Assembly: GCA_016282135.1 (NCBI GenBank)
Contig: JAEEKA010000057.1
Span: 1 to 32,561, forward strand
Direction of reading: 5' to 3'
From: Oscillospiraceae bacterium
GTDB taxonomy: Bacteria; Bacillota; Clostridia; Oscillospirales; Oscillospiraceae
Length of the DNA stretch: 32,561 nt
The translations under genes and the position numbers were made by a program. The notes under the pieces are model-generated. The model made no database searches. It had not been told where the DNA came from and saw nothing but the letters and a program-made list of their open reading frames with translations. The first letter of the stretch is position 1; each line of letters opens with the position of its first letter. Below are positions 23,859 to 32,323 of this stretch, piece by piece.

Positions 23859-23892
23859 GATATACAAATCACACAAGTCTGTGTTATATAAT
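23859..23892 (+). promoter_or_regulatory. promoter of two-component system 1
   Basis: TATAAT at 23887-23892 within TATATAATAG, with GATATAC at 23859-23865 in the -35/-40 region and a small dyad ACACA-n4-TGTGT between. The -35 box is poor. The same layout, base for base in spacing, precedes two-component system 2. Confidence 0.7.
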
Positions 23893-23916
23893 AGGCATAG
23901 AAAAGAGGTGGGCAAC

Positions 23917-24582
23917 ATGAAGCTGCTTCTGATTGAGGACGATCTGCAAATCTGTAAAGTCATTCAAAAGTTTTTCAGGGATCAGGGGGCGGAAATCACT
24001 GCCGTACATGACGGCGACACGGCCCTGCGGGTGGCGGAAACGGAACTTGAAAAATATACTCTGGTGCTACTGGATATTATGCTCCCCGGGGCGGACGGGT
24101 TCACGATCTGCCGGGCCATCCGCAAGAACAGCGAAATTCCCGTGATTTTTATTACCGCCAAGGGCCGGGAGGAGGACATTCTCCGGGGCTACGCCTTGGG
24201 CTGTGACGACTACATCGTCAAGCCCTTTCTGCTCTCTGCCCTCTACGCCAAGTGTACCGCTCTGGTGAAGCGAACGGCGGGGCGGCCTGAGCGGGTGCTG
24301 ACCTGCGGGGAGATTCGGCTGGATACGGGGAAGCTCACCTGCTGTGTGGGAGAGCGGGAGGTGGAGCTGGCCCCGAAGGGCTTTGCGATTTTATACTATC
24401 TGATGGAGCATCCCGGCTGGGTAGTGGATCGGGACACCCTGCTGCGGAAGGTCTGGGGCGAGGATTATTTCGGCGTGGATCGGGTGGTGGACAACCACGT
24501 GAAACGGCTGCGCAAGGCCCTGGGCCCCGCCGGAGCCCAGATCCACACCGTCTTCGGCCGGGGCTATAAGCTCACGCCGTAG
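23917..24582 (+). CDS. OmpR-family response regulator 1 (221 aa)
   Basis: Receiver domain (1-115) with acidic pocket EDD (7-9), phosphorylation site Asp53 in LLDIMLPGADG, Thr80 in VIFITAKG and Lys102 in YIVKPF, followed by a winged-helix DNA-binding domain (about 125-221; VDRDTLLRKVWGEDY, VVDNHVKRLRKALG, TVFGRGYKL). The ATG at 23917 follows GAGGTGGG; the frame opens at 23857 but that part overlaps the promoter. It is paired with the kinase at 24710 although 127 bases of repeat-like spacer lie between. The paralogue at 26564 has almost the same recognition helix region, so both may bind the same sites. Confidence 0.94.
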   Translation: MKLLLIEDDLQICKVIQKFFRDQGAEITAVHDGDTALRVAETELEKYTLVLLDIMLPGADGFTICRAIRKNSEIPVIFITAKGREEDILRGYALGCDDYIVKPFLLSALYAKCTALVKRTAGRPERVLTCGEIRLDTGKLTCCVGEREVELAPKGFAILYYLMEHPGWVVDRDTLLRKVWGEDYFGVDRVVDNHVKRLRKALGPAGAQIHTVFGRGYKLTP

Positions 24583-24586
24583 GGAC

Positions 24587-24665
24587 GGCCAAAGCCTTCC
24601 CCCTGGGGGGTAGGTGTCATCGGGCGTCTCACGGAAGCCCGATGACGGATGAGGTGGTGCCTCGT
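24587..24665. repeat. short palindromic dispersed-type repeat between regulator 1 and kinase 1
   Basis: AAAGCCTTCCCCCTGGGGGG followed by TAGGTG, the inverted repeat GTCATCGGGC (24616-24625) / GCCCGATGAC (24637-24646), and GGATGAGGTGGTGCC. The layout CCTTCCCC..GGGG-AGGTG-stem-loop-GGATGAGG resembles a small repeat I recall from many Faecalibacterium/Oscillospiraceae genomes; only one copy of it is in this window. Confidence 0.55.
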
Positions 24666-24709
24666 CCGAAGAGAAGGAAGTGAATATTGAAATAAGAAAA
24701 GGAGAGAAC

Positions 24710-26422
24710 ATGAAAAAAACCATTTTCAAACAAAAGCGCTTCACGCTGCTGCCGCTGCTGCTGCGCACGCTGGCCCTGGCGCTGGCCCTGATGCTGATAT
24801 TCGCCGTTGCTCTTCAGATCTATATTTACCAAAGCATCACCCAACAAGTCCGGGAGGAGGTGAATGACTGTCTGAGTGGTATTCAGAAACGAATTGAGAA
24901 TAACAATTATCTGGTAAAGGCGGGGACGAAGTGGAATCTTCGGTTCACCCTTGCAACCTATGATTTCTTTGCCTATCTGCCGGGGAGCGAGTATCCGGTG
25001 CTGGAAACGAGCTTCTCTCCCGATTGCTCCTCGGCCGTTATGCTGCTGGACAGCCGGGGCGATGTCCTGGCTTCCAACCAACTGTTCCTGTGGGAGCGCC
25101 TCTGGTTTTCGGATCTTGCCGAGCCCATCGACGACCAGGATGCCCGCCAGCAAAGCTTTCAGAGCGTATTTTTTTTCTGCGACCCCGAGGAATTGCCGGA
25201 GGCAGACCAGATTTTTGCCGACTATCTCCGATATATGGAGGAGGTCAAAACCCAGGAATTTCCGAGTGGAGTCACCGTAGAACTTTTCAGTGCCTATCTC
25301 AACCGGGAAACCCATACCTACCTTCCCCGTTCCGGCAACATGGATTACGGATCCTATCAGGATGGCTTTGTTGTGGACGCGAATCTGCCCGGCTACTCGC
25401 TGGAGGTGATTCATCCAGGAGAACTGTGGGATTATGATGCCAATTCGGACTACGTCTATAGCGGCGTTGGTGGGCTGTTTGGTGGGGAAAGCCGGGAGGT
25501 GCTGGAAAAGCTGGGAGGAATCAAGCCCTATTGCTTCGGTACCCCCATGGCAGAAAACCGGGTCACCGTGGAGCAGCTGGGGGGCGGACTGGTGCTGTTT
25601 GACGGAGTTGCCCAAGTGGAAATGGAGGGCAAGCCCTGCTGGCTCAACGTGCGCATCCAGTTCAATTACAGAGCCCCGATGGTTGTCCGGTACTTTTGGA
25701 CGCGCACGCTTCTGTTTGCGGGGGTAGTTACAGTTCTGTCCATAGCCTGGTGCTGTTGGCGGTACTGGCGGGAGAAGGCGGTCATGGAGAAGGTTCGCAG
25801 AAGCCTCACCGACACGCTGGCCCACGATATCAAGACACCTCTTATGGCCATCAGCGGCTACACGGAAAACGTGCTGAAGGGCAAGCTGACCGAAGCGGAG
25901 GAGAAGGAGTATCTGTATTCCATTCTCGACAACGTCGCCTATACGGATAATCTGATCAGCCGGACGCTCTATCTCAACCACATGGAGCAGGGGAAGAAGG
26001 GCAAGCCCGAAGCGGTGCAGCTTGCGCCGCTGGCGGAGAAGCTGCTGACCAAGTACGATCTGATGCTCCGCGAAAAGCGCATCCAGACTGCGCTCAGCGG
26101 CGGGGCCGAGCTGCAGGCGGACCCGGCGGCCCTGGAGACGATTCTGGAAAACCTGATCTCCAACGCGGTCAAGTACACCCCGGAGGGCGGGAAAATCCAG
26201 ATCAAAATGGACAAGAAGACTCTGACGGTCACGAATACCGTCACGCAGAAACTCGACGTGAAGAAGCTCAAGGAGCCCTTCGTCCGGGGCGACGCGGCCC
26301 GGAGCAACGTGAAGGGCAACGGCCTGGGCCTCGCCATCGCGGACCGCGCGGCCAAGGCCAACGGCTTCAAGCTGAAGCTCTCCTGCACGGATACGGAGTT
26401 TCAGGCGGAATTGAAATTCTGA
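24710..26422 (+). CDS. sensor histidine kinase 1 (570 aa)
   Basis: Membrane sensor: helix 1 at about 13-39, a large outside domain at about 40-330, helix 2 at about 331-351, then the dimerisation/phosphoacceptor domain with His372 in TLAHDIKTPLMAISGY. No HAMP domain is evident. The ATPase domain has the N-box ENLISNAVKYT (480-490) and GNGLGLAIADRA (536-547); the usual D-x-G-x-G box is replaced by VTNTVT, as in several VanS-like kinases. The outside domain has no family I recognise; it shares SAYLNRETHTYLP (194-206) with kinase 2. ATG at 24710 follows AGGAGA. The last 300 bases are 96% identical to those of kinase 2. Confidence 0.92.
   Translation: MKKTIFKQKRFTLLPLLLRTLALALALMLIFAVALQIYIYQSITQQVREEVNDCLSGIQKRIENNNYLVKAGTKWNLRFTLATYDFFAYLPGSEYPVLETSFSPDCSSAVMLLDSRGDVLASNQLFLWERLWFSDLAEPIDDQDARQQSFQSVFFFCDPEELPEADQIFADYLRYMEEVKTQEFPSGVTVELFSAYLNRETHTYLPRSGNMDYGSYQDGFVVDANLPGYSLEVIHPGELWDYDANSDYVYSGVGGLFGGESREVLEKLGGIKPYCFGTPMAENRVTVEQLGGGLVLFDGVAQVEMEGKPCWLNVRIQFNYRAPMVVRYFWTRTLLFAGVVTVLSIAWCCWRYWREKAVMEKVRRSLTDTLAHDIKTPLMAISGYTENVLKGKLTEAEEKEYLYSILDNVAYTDNLISRTLYLNHMEQGKKGKPEAVQLAPLAEKLLTKYDLMLREKRIQTALSGGAELQADPAALETILENLISNAVKYTPEGGKIQIKMDKKTLTVTNTVTQKLDVKKLKEPFVRGDAARSNVKGNGLGLAIADRAAKANGFKLKLSCTDTEFQAELKF
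26117..26416 (+). repeat. near-identical 300-base segment shared by the two kinase genes (copy 1)
   Basis: Aligns without gaps to 28921-29220 with 11 differences in 300 bases by hand count. It begins at GCGGACCCGGCGGCC and covers most of the ATPase domain. Immediately upstream (from about 26080) the two genes have clearly diverged. Confidence 0.9.
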
Positions 26423-26432
26423 ATTGCGAATA

Positions 26433-26483
26433 AAGCCGGTTCTGTGATTGCCTGCAATCGCGGAACCGGCTTGTTTATGTTTT
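26433..26483 (+). terminator. terminator of two-component system 1
   Basis: Long hairpin with arms AAGCCGGTTC...GATTG and CAATC...GAACCGGCTT (26433-26472) with two mismatched positions and a four-base loop, followed by GTTTATGTTTT. Confidence 0.85.
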
Positions 26484-26504
26484 CGAAAACTTTTTTTGCG
26501 AAAG

Positions 26505-26538
26505 GATATACCCAGGATATAAGTTTGTGATATATAAT
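26505..26538 (+). promoter_or_regulatory. promoter of two-component system 2
   Basis: TATAAT at 26533-26538 within TATATAATAG. GATATA occurs at 26505 and again at 26516, an 11-base direct repeat of the kind bound by OmpR-type regulators. No good -35 box, which suggests an activator. Layout matches the promoter at 23859. Confidence 0.7.
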
Positions 26539-26563
26539 AGACGTAGAAACGAGGTGCGAAACC

Positions 26564-27229
26564 ATGAAGATTCTGCTGATTGAAGATGATCTGCAAATCT
26601 GCGAGGTCGTACAGACCTATTTTGAAGAAAGAGGGGCCGAGATTAAGACGATTTCAGACGGCGCGGCTGCCCTGCACGCGGTGGAACGAGAAATCGGCCA
26701 ATACGCCCTGGTGCTGTTGGATATTATGCTTCCCGGCGCGGACGGGTTCACGATTTGCCGGACGATCCGTAAAAACAGCGAGATCCCCGTGATTTTTATC
26801 ACCGCCAGGGGCCGTGAGGAGGACATCCTCCACGGCTACGCCCTGGGCTGCGACGACTACATCGTTAAGCCCTTCCTGCTTTCTGCCCTCTACGCCAAAT
26901 GTACCGCCCTGGTGAAGCGGACGGAGAAGGAACCGGGTAAGCTGCTGCACTGCGGCGCGATTTGCCTGGATGCAGCAAAGCTGTGCTGCACCGTGGACGG
27001 ACAGGAGGTGGAGCTGACTCCGAAGTGCTTTGCTGTGCTCTACTATCTGATGGCGCGCCCGGGTTGGACGGTGGATCGGGATACACTGCTGGATCGGGTC
27101 TGGGGCGCAGATTACGAGGGCGTGGACCGGGTGGTTGACAACCACATCAAGAAGCTGCGCAAGGCCCTGGGCCCTGCCGGAGCGCAAATTCGCACCGTCT
27201 TCGGCCGGGGCTATAAGCTCGTGCCGTAG
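26564..27229 (+). CDS. OmpR-family response regulator 2 (221 aa)
   Basis: Paralogue of regulator 1 with identical length and the same key residues: EDD (7-9), Asp53 in LLDIMLPGADG, Thr80, Lys102 in YIVKPF, then a winged helix with VDRDTLLDRVWGADY, VVDNHIKKLRKALG and TVFGRGYKL. The receiver half has diverged more in its first 50 residues than in the alpha4-beta5 output face, which is nearly unchanged (GREEDILHGYALGCDDYIVK). ATG at 26564 follows GAGGTG. A 242-base repeat-containing spacer separates it from kinase 2. Confidence 0.94.
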   Translation: MKILLIEDDLQICEVVQTYFEERGAEIKTISDGAAALHAVEREIGQYALVLLDIMLPGADGFTICRTIRKNSEIPVIFITARGREEDILHGYALGCDDYIVKPFLLSALYAKCTALVKRTEKEPGKLLHCGAICLDAAKLCCTVDGQEVELTPKCFAVLYYLMARPGWTVDRDTLLDRVWGADYEGVDRVVDNHIKKLRKALGPAGAQIRTVFGRGYKLVP

Positions 27230-27471
27230 GGAAGGCGTTCCGCCTCCCGCGAACCACGGGACGGGAAACTCGTCCCCTACGGCCTGCAGCGCCGGCAGCC
27301 TGCCGGCCTTGGCCGACTGACGGAATGTAAAATGAAAAAAGCGGAATGAAAAGGACGGCGGACGCGGACTGCCGCGCCAGTGTGCGCACTGGCTCGCAAC
27401 GACAGGCGGGGAAATCTGACTGTAGGGGGCGGCGTCCTCGACACCCCGAAAAAAGTGTAAGGAGAGAACCA
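27230..27471. repeat. spacer of stacked palindromic repeat fragments between regulator 2 and kinase 2
   Basis: No gene in these 242 bases. It holds the palindromes GGGACG...CGTCCC (about 27258-27275), GCCGGCA-gcc-TGCCGGC (27291-27307) and CCAGTG-tgcg-CACTGG (27377-27392), followed by GGCTCGCAACGACAGGCGGGG and a TGTAGGGGGCGGCGTCC-type end. These look like pieces of at least two intergenic repeat types known from GC-rich gut Firmicutes. An open frame from 27346 to 27471 that joins kinase 2 in frame encodes repeat sequence, not protein. Confidence 0.6.
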
Positions 27472-29226
27472 ATGAGAAAGAGAAGAAACAAATTAGTCCA
27501 AAAGCGCGTTACCCTGCGGACCCTGCTGCTGCGGGCTCTGGCGGCGGTGCTGACGCTGACTGCGGTTTTTTCCGTGGGCTTTCAGATTTATCTGACAAAT
27601 TACATTGACGGTCAGTGCAGCAGAAGCGTCGACGGATACTTGAGGCGCAGGAGTAGTCGCATCGGGGAAATCCAAAAGGAATATGATCGGACGAATTGGA
27701 TGCCGATAATCCATACAGAGCTGTTGATGACAGGAAGCGGCTTTGGCGCGTTCCCTCTGCCGGGCTCTGAGAAATACGGGATTGATCCCGGTTGGACCCC
27801 GAACTGTTACGGCTGCGCCGTACTGACGGATGAGCAGGGCAATCTCACAGTATCCAACCGGAGGGCCCTGGCAGGCAGCTTTGCTTTTTCGTCCTTCTAT
27901 TATGGAGATGACAGCGCGGAGCCGGAGTCTGACAGCGGCTTCTACCTGTGCGATCCGCTGCAGTTGAATATCCCGGAGCTCACGCAGCTGTTTGATCGGT
28001 ACGACAGCCTTTTGCTGCAGGCGGAGCAAGATCCGGAGTTCCGCTATTTAGATGAGTATTATACTCCGAACATTAACGTGCGTATGGAGTTTACTAGCGC
28101 TTATGTCAACCGGGAGACCCACACTTTTATCCCCTACGAGGGTGCGTTGATCAAATATGTCTGTGACGAGGATTATTACTCACAAGATGCCGAGCGATTC
28201 CCTGTATGCATTGATATAGACCTGCCCGGTTATGATTTGGTAAAAATTTGCGACTCGGAAGATTTAGAATATCCGTGCATAACGGCCCTGCGGCTTTACG
28301 GTGTAAAACCGGAGGTAATAGACGAGTTTGGTAAGCGGCGGGACTTTAGCCAGAACGTGAACTATACCGACCAATTTGACGACGGAAAAACGATTACAAT
28401 GGGGAGTACTGCTGTCATAATCGATCAGCAGCGATACCTGCTTTCAGCGCGGATCATCGTAGACTACGCTGCTCCGCCCGTGGTGAAATACTTCTGCACG
28501 AGAGTGCTGCTCTTCGCGGCGGGCATCTCCCTCCTGGCCCTGCTCTGGTGCCTGTGGAAAAATCAGAAGAATAAGCTGCGCTATGCCATGGAGGACTACC
28601 AGCGCGCGCTCACCGACAACCTGGCCCACGACATCAAGACACCCCTGATGGCCATCAGCGGCTACGCGGAGAACATCCGGGACGGGAGTCTTCCGGAAGC
28701 AAAGCAAAAACAGTACGTCGGCGCCATCATTGAAAATGTTTCCTATACGGACGCCCTGGTCAGCCGGACACTCCGGCTTAACCACATGGGGGAGACCAAA
28801 CAGGGAAAGCCGGAGGAGATTGCCGTTGGGGAACTGGTGGGGGAGCTGCTGCGGAAATATGAGCTTCTGATCGAGGAGAAGCAGATTACTTACAGCATCG
28901 ACGGCGGCGTCACGGTGCAGGCGGACCCGGCGGCCCTGGAGACGATCCTGGAAAACCTGATCTCCAACGCGGTCAAGTACACGCCGGAGGGCGGGATAAT
29001 CCAGATCAAAATGGACAAGAAGACTCTGACAGTTACGAATACCGTCACGCAGAAGCTCGACGTGAGGAAGCTCAAGGAGCCCTTCGTCCGGGGCGACGGG
29101 GCCCGGAGCAACGTGAAGGGCAACGGCCTGGGTCTCGCCATCGCGGACCGCGCGGCCAAGGCCAACGGCTTCAAGCTGAAGCTCTCCTGCACGGACACGG
29201 AGTTTCAGGCGGAATTGAGACGCTGA
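27472..29226 (+). CDS. sensor histidine kinase 2 (584 aa)
   Basis: Paralogue of kinase 1: helix 1 about 17-40, outside domain about 41-340, helix 2 about 341-362, His386 in NLAHDIKTPLMAISGYAE, then the ATPase domain with ENLISNAVKYT and GNGLGLAIADRAAK. The outside domain keeps SAYVNRETHTFIPYEG (209-224) and VVKYFCTRVLLFA but is otherwise strongly diverged, with several extra Cys (Cys112, Cys115, Cys160, Cys231). The ATG at 27472 follows AAGGAGAG and matches kinase 1 at its N-terminus (KRVTLRTLLLRALA). The stop is followed by a terminator. The signal sensed is unknown; the pair of outside domains probably bind related ligands. Confidence 0.92.
   Translation: MRKRRNKLVQKRVTLRTLLLRALAAVLTLTAVFSVGFQIYLTNYIDGQCSRSVDGYLRRRSSRIGEIQKEYDRTNWMPIIHTELLMTGSGFGAFPLPGSEKYGIDPGWTPNCYGCAVLTDEQGNLTVSNRRALAGSFAFSSFYYGDDSAEPESDSGFYLCDPLQLNIPELTQLFDRYDSLLLQAEQDPEFRYLDEYYTPNINVRMEFTSAYVNRETHTFIPYEGALIKYVCDEDYYSQDAERFPVCIDIDLPGYDLVKICDSEDLEYPCITALRLYGVKPEVIDEFGKRRDFSQNVNYTDQFDDGKTITMGSTAVIIDQQRYLLSARIIVDYAAPPVVKYFCTRVLLFAAGISLLALLWCLWKNQKNKLRYAMEDYQRALTDNLAHDIKTPLMAISGYAENIRDGSLPEAKQKQYVGAIIENVSYTDALVSRTLRLNHMGETKQGKPEEIAVGELVGELLRKYELLIEEKQITYSIDGGVTVQADPAALETILENLISNAVKYTPEGGIIQIKMDKKTLTVTNTVTQKLDVRKLKEPFVRGDGARSNVKGNGLGLAIADRAAKANGFKLKLSCTDTEFQAELRR
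28921..29220 (+). repeat. near-identical 300-base segment shared by the two kinase genes (copy 2)
   Basis: Second copy of 26117-26416, direct orientation, 2,804 bases apart, 11 differences by hand count; the identity starts at the same codon in both genes and runs to three codons before the stop. Confidence 0.9.
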
Positions 29227-29235
29227 ACAGAATCG

Positions 29236-29280
29236 GGGACGTTCCCCCTGCAACGCAGAGGGGAGCGTCCCTGCGCTTTT
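29236..29280 (+). terminator. terminator of two-component system 2
   Basis: Twelve-base-pair stem GGGACGTTCCCC (29236-29247) / GGGGAGCGTCCC (29260-29271) with one wobble pair, then TGCGCTTTT. Confidence 0.75.
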
Positions 29281-29282
29281 CC

Positions 29283-29311
29283 TTGACAGCGTCGCCGCGG
29301 CGTGATAGCAT
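29283..29311 (+). promoter_or_regulatory. promoter of the M16 peptidase gene
   Basis: TTGACA (29283-29288), 17-base spacer, TAGCAT (29306-29311), 45 bases before the start codon. Confidence 0.7.
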
Positions 29312-29355
29312 AGAGCCACAAATGCCCCGCAAGGGGAGAATGAGAGGAACACGCA

Positions 29356-32235
29356 ATGCAAGAACAGAAACTCCACGGATTCATTCCCGTCCGGACCCGG
29401 GCCTTTGCCGAGTTGGACGGCACCCTGCGGGAGTACGTCCACGAAAAGACCGGCGCCCAGCTCTGCTGGCTGGACCGGAAGGACGAAAACAAGACCTTTT
29501 CTATCGCCTTCAAGACCCTGCCCGAGGATTCCACCGGCGTCTTCCACATTCTGGAGCACTCCGTCCTCTGCGGCTCCGACAAATACCCGGTGAAGGAGCC
29601 CTTTGTGGAGCTGCTGAAAAGCTCTGTCCAGACCTTTTTGAACGCCATGACATACCCGGACAAGACGGTCTACCCCGTCTCCAGCCGGAACGACCGGGAT
29701 CTGCTGAACCTGATGGACGTCTACCTGGACGCGGTTTTCCACCCGGCCATCTACCGCAAGCCGGAAATCTTCCGGCAGGAGGGCTGGCGCTTCGAGGGAG
29801 AAGGGGAGTCGGTCTGCCGGCAGGGCGTAGTGTTCAATGAGATGAAGGGCGCTTTTGCCTCCCCGGAACGGATTCTGGACATGGAGCTGGATAAGCTCCT
29901 CTACCCGGACAACTGCTACGGCTTCGTCTCCGGCGGCGACCCGGCCCATATCCCGGAGCTGAGCTACGAGCAGTTCATTGCCAATCACAGGAAATACTAT
30001 CATCCCTCCAACGCCAGGATCTCCCTGGTGGGCAGCGTGGACCTGGAGGCCTGCCTGGAGAAGATCGACAGCTTCCTGCAGGACTATGACCGGCAGGCGC
30101 TTTGCTTTGACATCCCCATGCAGCAGCCCGGCCCCGCCCGGCGCAGCACCGTGGAATATGCCATCGGTCCCGAGGAGGACCCTGCCGGGCGGACCATCGT
30201 TTCCAACGCCGCCCTGCTCTGCGCCTTTGACGACGATCTGCGCAACGACGCCTTCTCCGTCCTGGCGGACTACCTGACCGGCGACGACGAGGCCCCCTTG
30301 AAGCGGGCCGTGCTGGATGCGGATCTGGCCCAGGACTTTGAGGTGAAGCTGGAGGACGGCATCCAGCAGTCCTACGCCGCCTGGGTGGCCTGGAACACGG
30401 ACCCGGACAAGCAGCCCGCCCTGGAGCGGACGGTCCGGGAGACCCTGGACCGTCTGGTCAATCAGGGCCTGGACCGGGACCGGCTGGAGGCCTGCTTCCG
30501 CCGTCACGCCTTTGAGCAGCGGGACCGGGACAGCGGCTACGCCCCCCGGAGCCTTTCCGAGGCCCTGGACATGCTGGACACCTGGCTCTACGGCGGCGAC
30601 CCGGCCCAGGGCCTGCTGGCGGAGGATGCCTTGGGGGAGCTGGGAAAAGCCCTTGCCACTGACTTCCCGGAGAGACTTTTGCGGGAGATTTTCCTGGAGA
30701 ACGAGCACAGCGTGACCGTCACGCTGGTGCCCTCCGTTACCCTGAGCGCCCGGCGGGCGGAGCAGGAGCAGGCAAACGTCCGGGCCATCACCGCCGCCTG
30801 GACCGAGGCGGATTGGGCCGCCCAGGCGGAGCAGGCGGAGACCCTGCGGCTTTGGCAGCAGACCCCGGACAGCGAGGCCGCCCTGGCGACCATCCCCATG
30901 CTGCGGATCGAGGACCTGGCCCAGGCCCCCGCGCCCCTGGGGATGACCGAGACCCGGCTGGGAGGGCTGCCGCTGCTGCGCCATAAGACGGGCAGCAAGC
31001 TGGCTTTCCTGCGAGCCCATTTTGAGGCATCCGATCTGAAGCTGGAGGAGCTGCCGGTGCTTTCCGTCCTCTGCGAGCTGCTGGGAGCCATGGGCACCGC
31101 CAGGTATGACCGAACCCGTCTGCCCCTGGAGCTGATGCGCACCGTGGGACGAATCAACGTGAAGCCCGCGGTGGTGGAATGCAAGACGCCGGATCGCTGC
31201 CGGGTGTTCCTCTCCGCTGTTCTGGCCTGCCTGCCGGAGCTGGGAGAGAAGGCCGCGGCCCTGCTGGGGGAGATTCTGACGGCCACCCATTGGGATGATC
31301 TGCCCATGCTCCGGGACAACCTGCAGCAGATGGCCCTGAACGCCCAGATGGCGCTGTCCACCGCGGGGCACCGCTACGGCGTCTCCCGGCTGGGCGCGGG
31401 CATCACCGCCCACGGCGCCGCCCAGGAGTATACTGCCGGTGTAGAGTACGTCCGCTGGCTGAAGCGCATGAGCACCGCGGACGACGAGACCCTGCGGGGA
31501 CTTCTGCGGGATATGGAGGCCCTGAACCGCCGTCTGGCGGTGCGGGAACGGATGATTCTATCCGCCAACGAGCAGGTCAGCGAGGCCGCCTTGGAGGCTC
31601 TGCGGTCGGCGATCCCGGTTTCCGGGCAGCCGGTCCCCGGGCCCGCAGTCTACGCTCTGCCCGGCGCCCGCCGGGAGGGCGTGGGGATTCCCGCTGCCGT
31701 GGGCTTTGCCTGCATGGGCTCCAACCTGCTGCTTCATGGCCGGAAGTACCACGGCAGCTTCCCGGTTCTGACCAAGGTGCTGAATTACACCTACCTCTGG
31801 AGCGAGATCCGGGTCCAGGGCGGCGCCTATGGCTGCGGCTTTAGCTGCAAGGCAAGCGGTGACCTCGGCTACTACACCTATCGGGATCCCCAGCCCGCCC
31901 GCTCCCTGGGCGTCATGAAGGCTGCGCCGGCCTATCTGCGGAGCTTCTGTGCCGAAAACCCGGACCTGACGGGCTTTATTCTGGGCTCGGTTTCCGCAAT
32001 GGATCCCCTCCGGGGGGAGGAGGAGACAGTCTCCGCGGGAGAAAAGCGCTGGATCCGGGATGTCACCGAGGAGGACGTGTGCCGCCTGTATGACCAGCTG
32101 CTCCACACCACCCCCGCCGATCTGCTGGCTCTGATCCCTGCGCTGGAGGAGCTGGCCGCGGAGCAGGCGGTCTGCGTCACCGCCGGAAAGCCTCTGTTGG
32201 AGGCCTGCGAACTGGAGCGTGTGATTTCCGTCTGA
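29356..32235 (+). CDS. M16C zinc metallopeptidase, PreP-like (959 aa)
   Basis: Insulinase-superfamily peptidase of the single-chain, presequence-protease type. The inverted zinc motif HILEH (His64, Glu67, His68) lies in GVFHILEHSVLCGS, and the third ligand is Glu162 in VVFNEMKGAFASPE. FLNAMTYPDKTVYPVSS and DLLNLMDVYLDAVFHP (96-130) are typical of the subfamily. At 959 residues it contains the four-domain clamshell that encloses short unfolded peptides. No signal peptide, so it is cytoplasmic and probably degrades peptides. The C-terminal Arg/Tyr pair region (GGAYGCGFSCKASGDLGYYTYRDP) is present. ATG at 29356 follows GAGAGGA. It has its own promoter and stands alone. Confidence 0.95.
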   Translation: MQEQKLHGFIPVRTRAFAELDGTLREYVHEKTGAQLCWLDRKDENKTFSIAFKTLPEDSTGVFHILEHSVLCGSDKYPVKEPFVELLKSSVQTFLNAMTYPDKTVYPVSSRNDRDLLNLMDVYLDAVFHPAIYRKPEIFRQEGWRFEGEGESVCRQGVVFNEMKGAFASPERILDMELDKLLYPDNCYGFVSGGDPAHIPELSYEQFIANHRKYYHPSNARISLVGSVDLEACLEKIDSFLQDYDRQALCFDIPMQQPGPARRSTVEYAIGPEEDPAGRTIVSNAALLCAFDDDLRNDAFSVLADYLTGDDEAPLKRAVLDADLAQDFEVKLEDGIQQSYAAWVAWNTDPDKQPALERTVRETLDRLVNQGLDRDRLEACFRRHAFEQRDRDSGYAPRSLSEALDMLDTWLYGGDPAQGLLAEDALGELGKALATDFPERLLREIFLENEHSVTVTLVPSVTLSARRAEQEQANVRAITAAWTEADWAAQAEQAETLRLWQQTPDSEAALATIPMLRIEDLAQAPAPLGMTETRLGGLPLLRHKTGSKLAFLRAHFEASDLKLEELPVLSVLCELLGAMGTARYDRTRLPLELMRTVGRINVKPAVVECKTPDRCRVFLSAVLACLPELGEKAAALLGEILTATHWDDLPMLRDNLQQMALNAQMALSTAGHRYGVSRLGAGITAHGAAQEYTAGVEYVRWLKRMSTADDETLRGLLRDMEALNRRLAVRERMILSANEQVSEAALEALRSAIPVSGQPVPGPAVYALPGARREGVGIPAAVGFACMGSNLLLHGRKYHGSFPVLTKVLNYTYLWSEIRVQGGAYGCGFSCKASGDLGYYTYRDPQPARSLGVMKAAPAYLRSFCAENPDLTGFILGSVSAMDPLRGEEETVSAGEKRWIRDVTEEDVCRLYDQLLHTTPADLLALIPALEELAAEQAVCVTAGKPLLEACELERVISV

Positions 32236-32323
32236 CCGAAGCCTATAACTTTCCCTCATAGGAGCTATAAATTCTTCTCATGGATTTTTTGGGATTTTTC
32301 ATCATATTTTCATGAAATGCCCC

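Noticed and set aside
23667..23963. 99-codon upstream extension of glnN
   Set aside because: It contains the consensus promoter and overlaps the start of regulator 1; type III enzymes start at the MEHDFDCFG position.
27346..27471. 42-codon N-terminal extension of kinase 2
   Set aside because: It consists of palindromic repeat DNA; the ATG at 27472 has an AAGGAGAG site and aligns with the kinase 1 start.
24587..27471. CRISPR-like array in the two-component spacers
   Set aside because: The palindromes differ from each other and there is no regular repeat-spacer periodicity.
28444..31413. 989-residue minus-strand frame spanning kinase 2 and the peptidase
   Set aside because: Shadow frame crossing a terminator and a promoter on the other strand; no recognisable domain.
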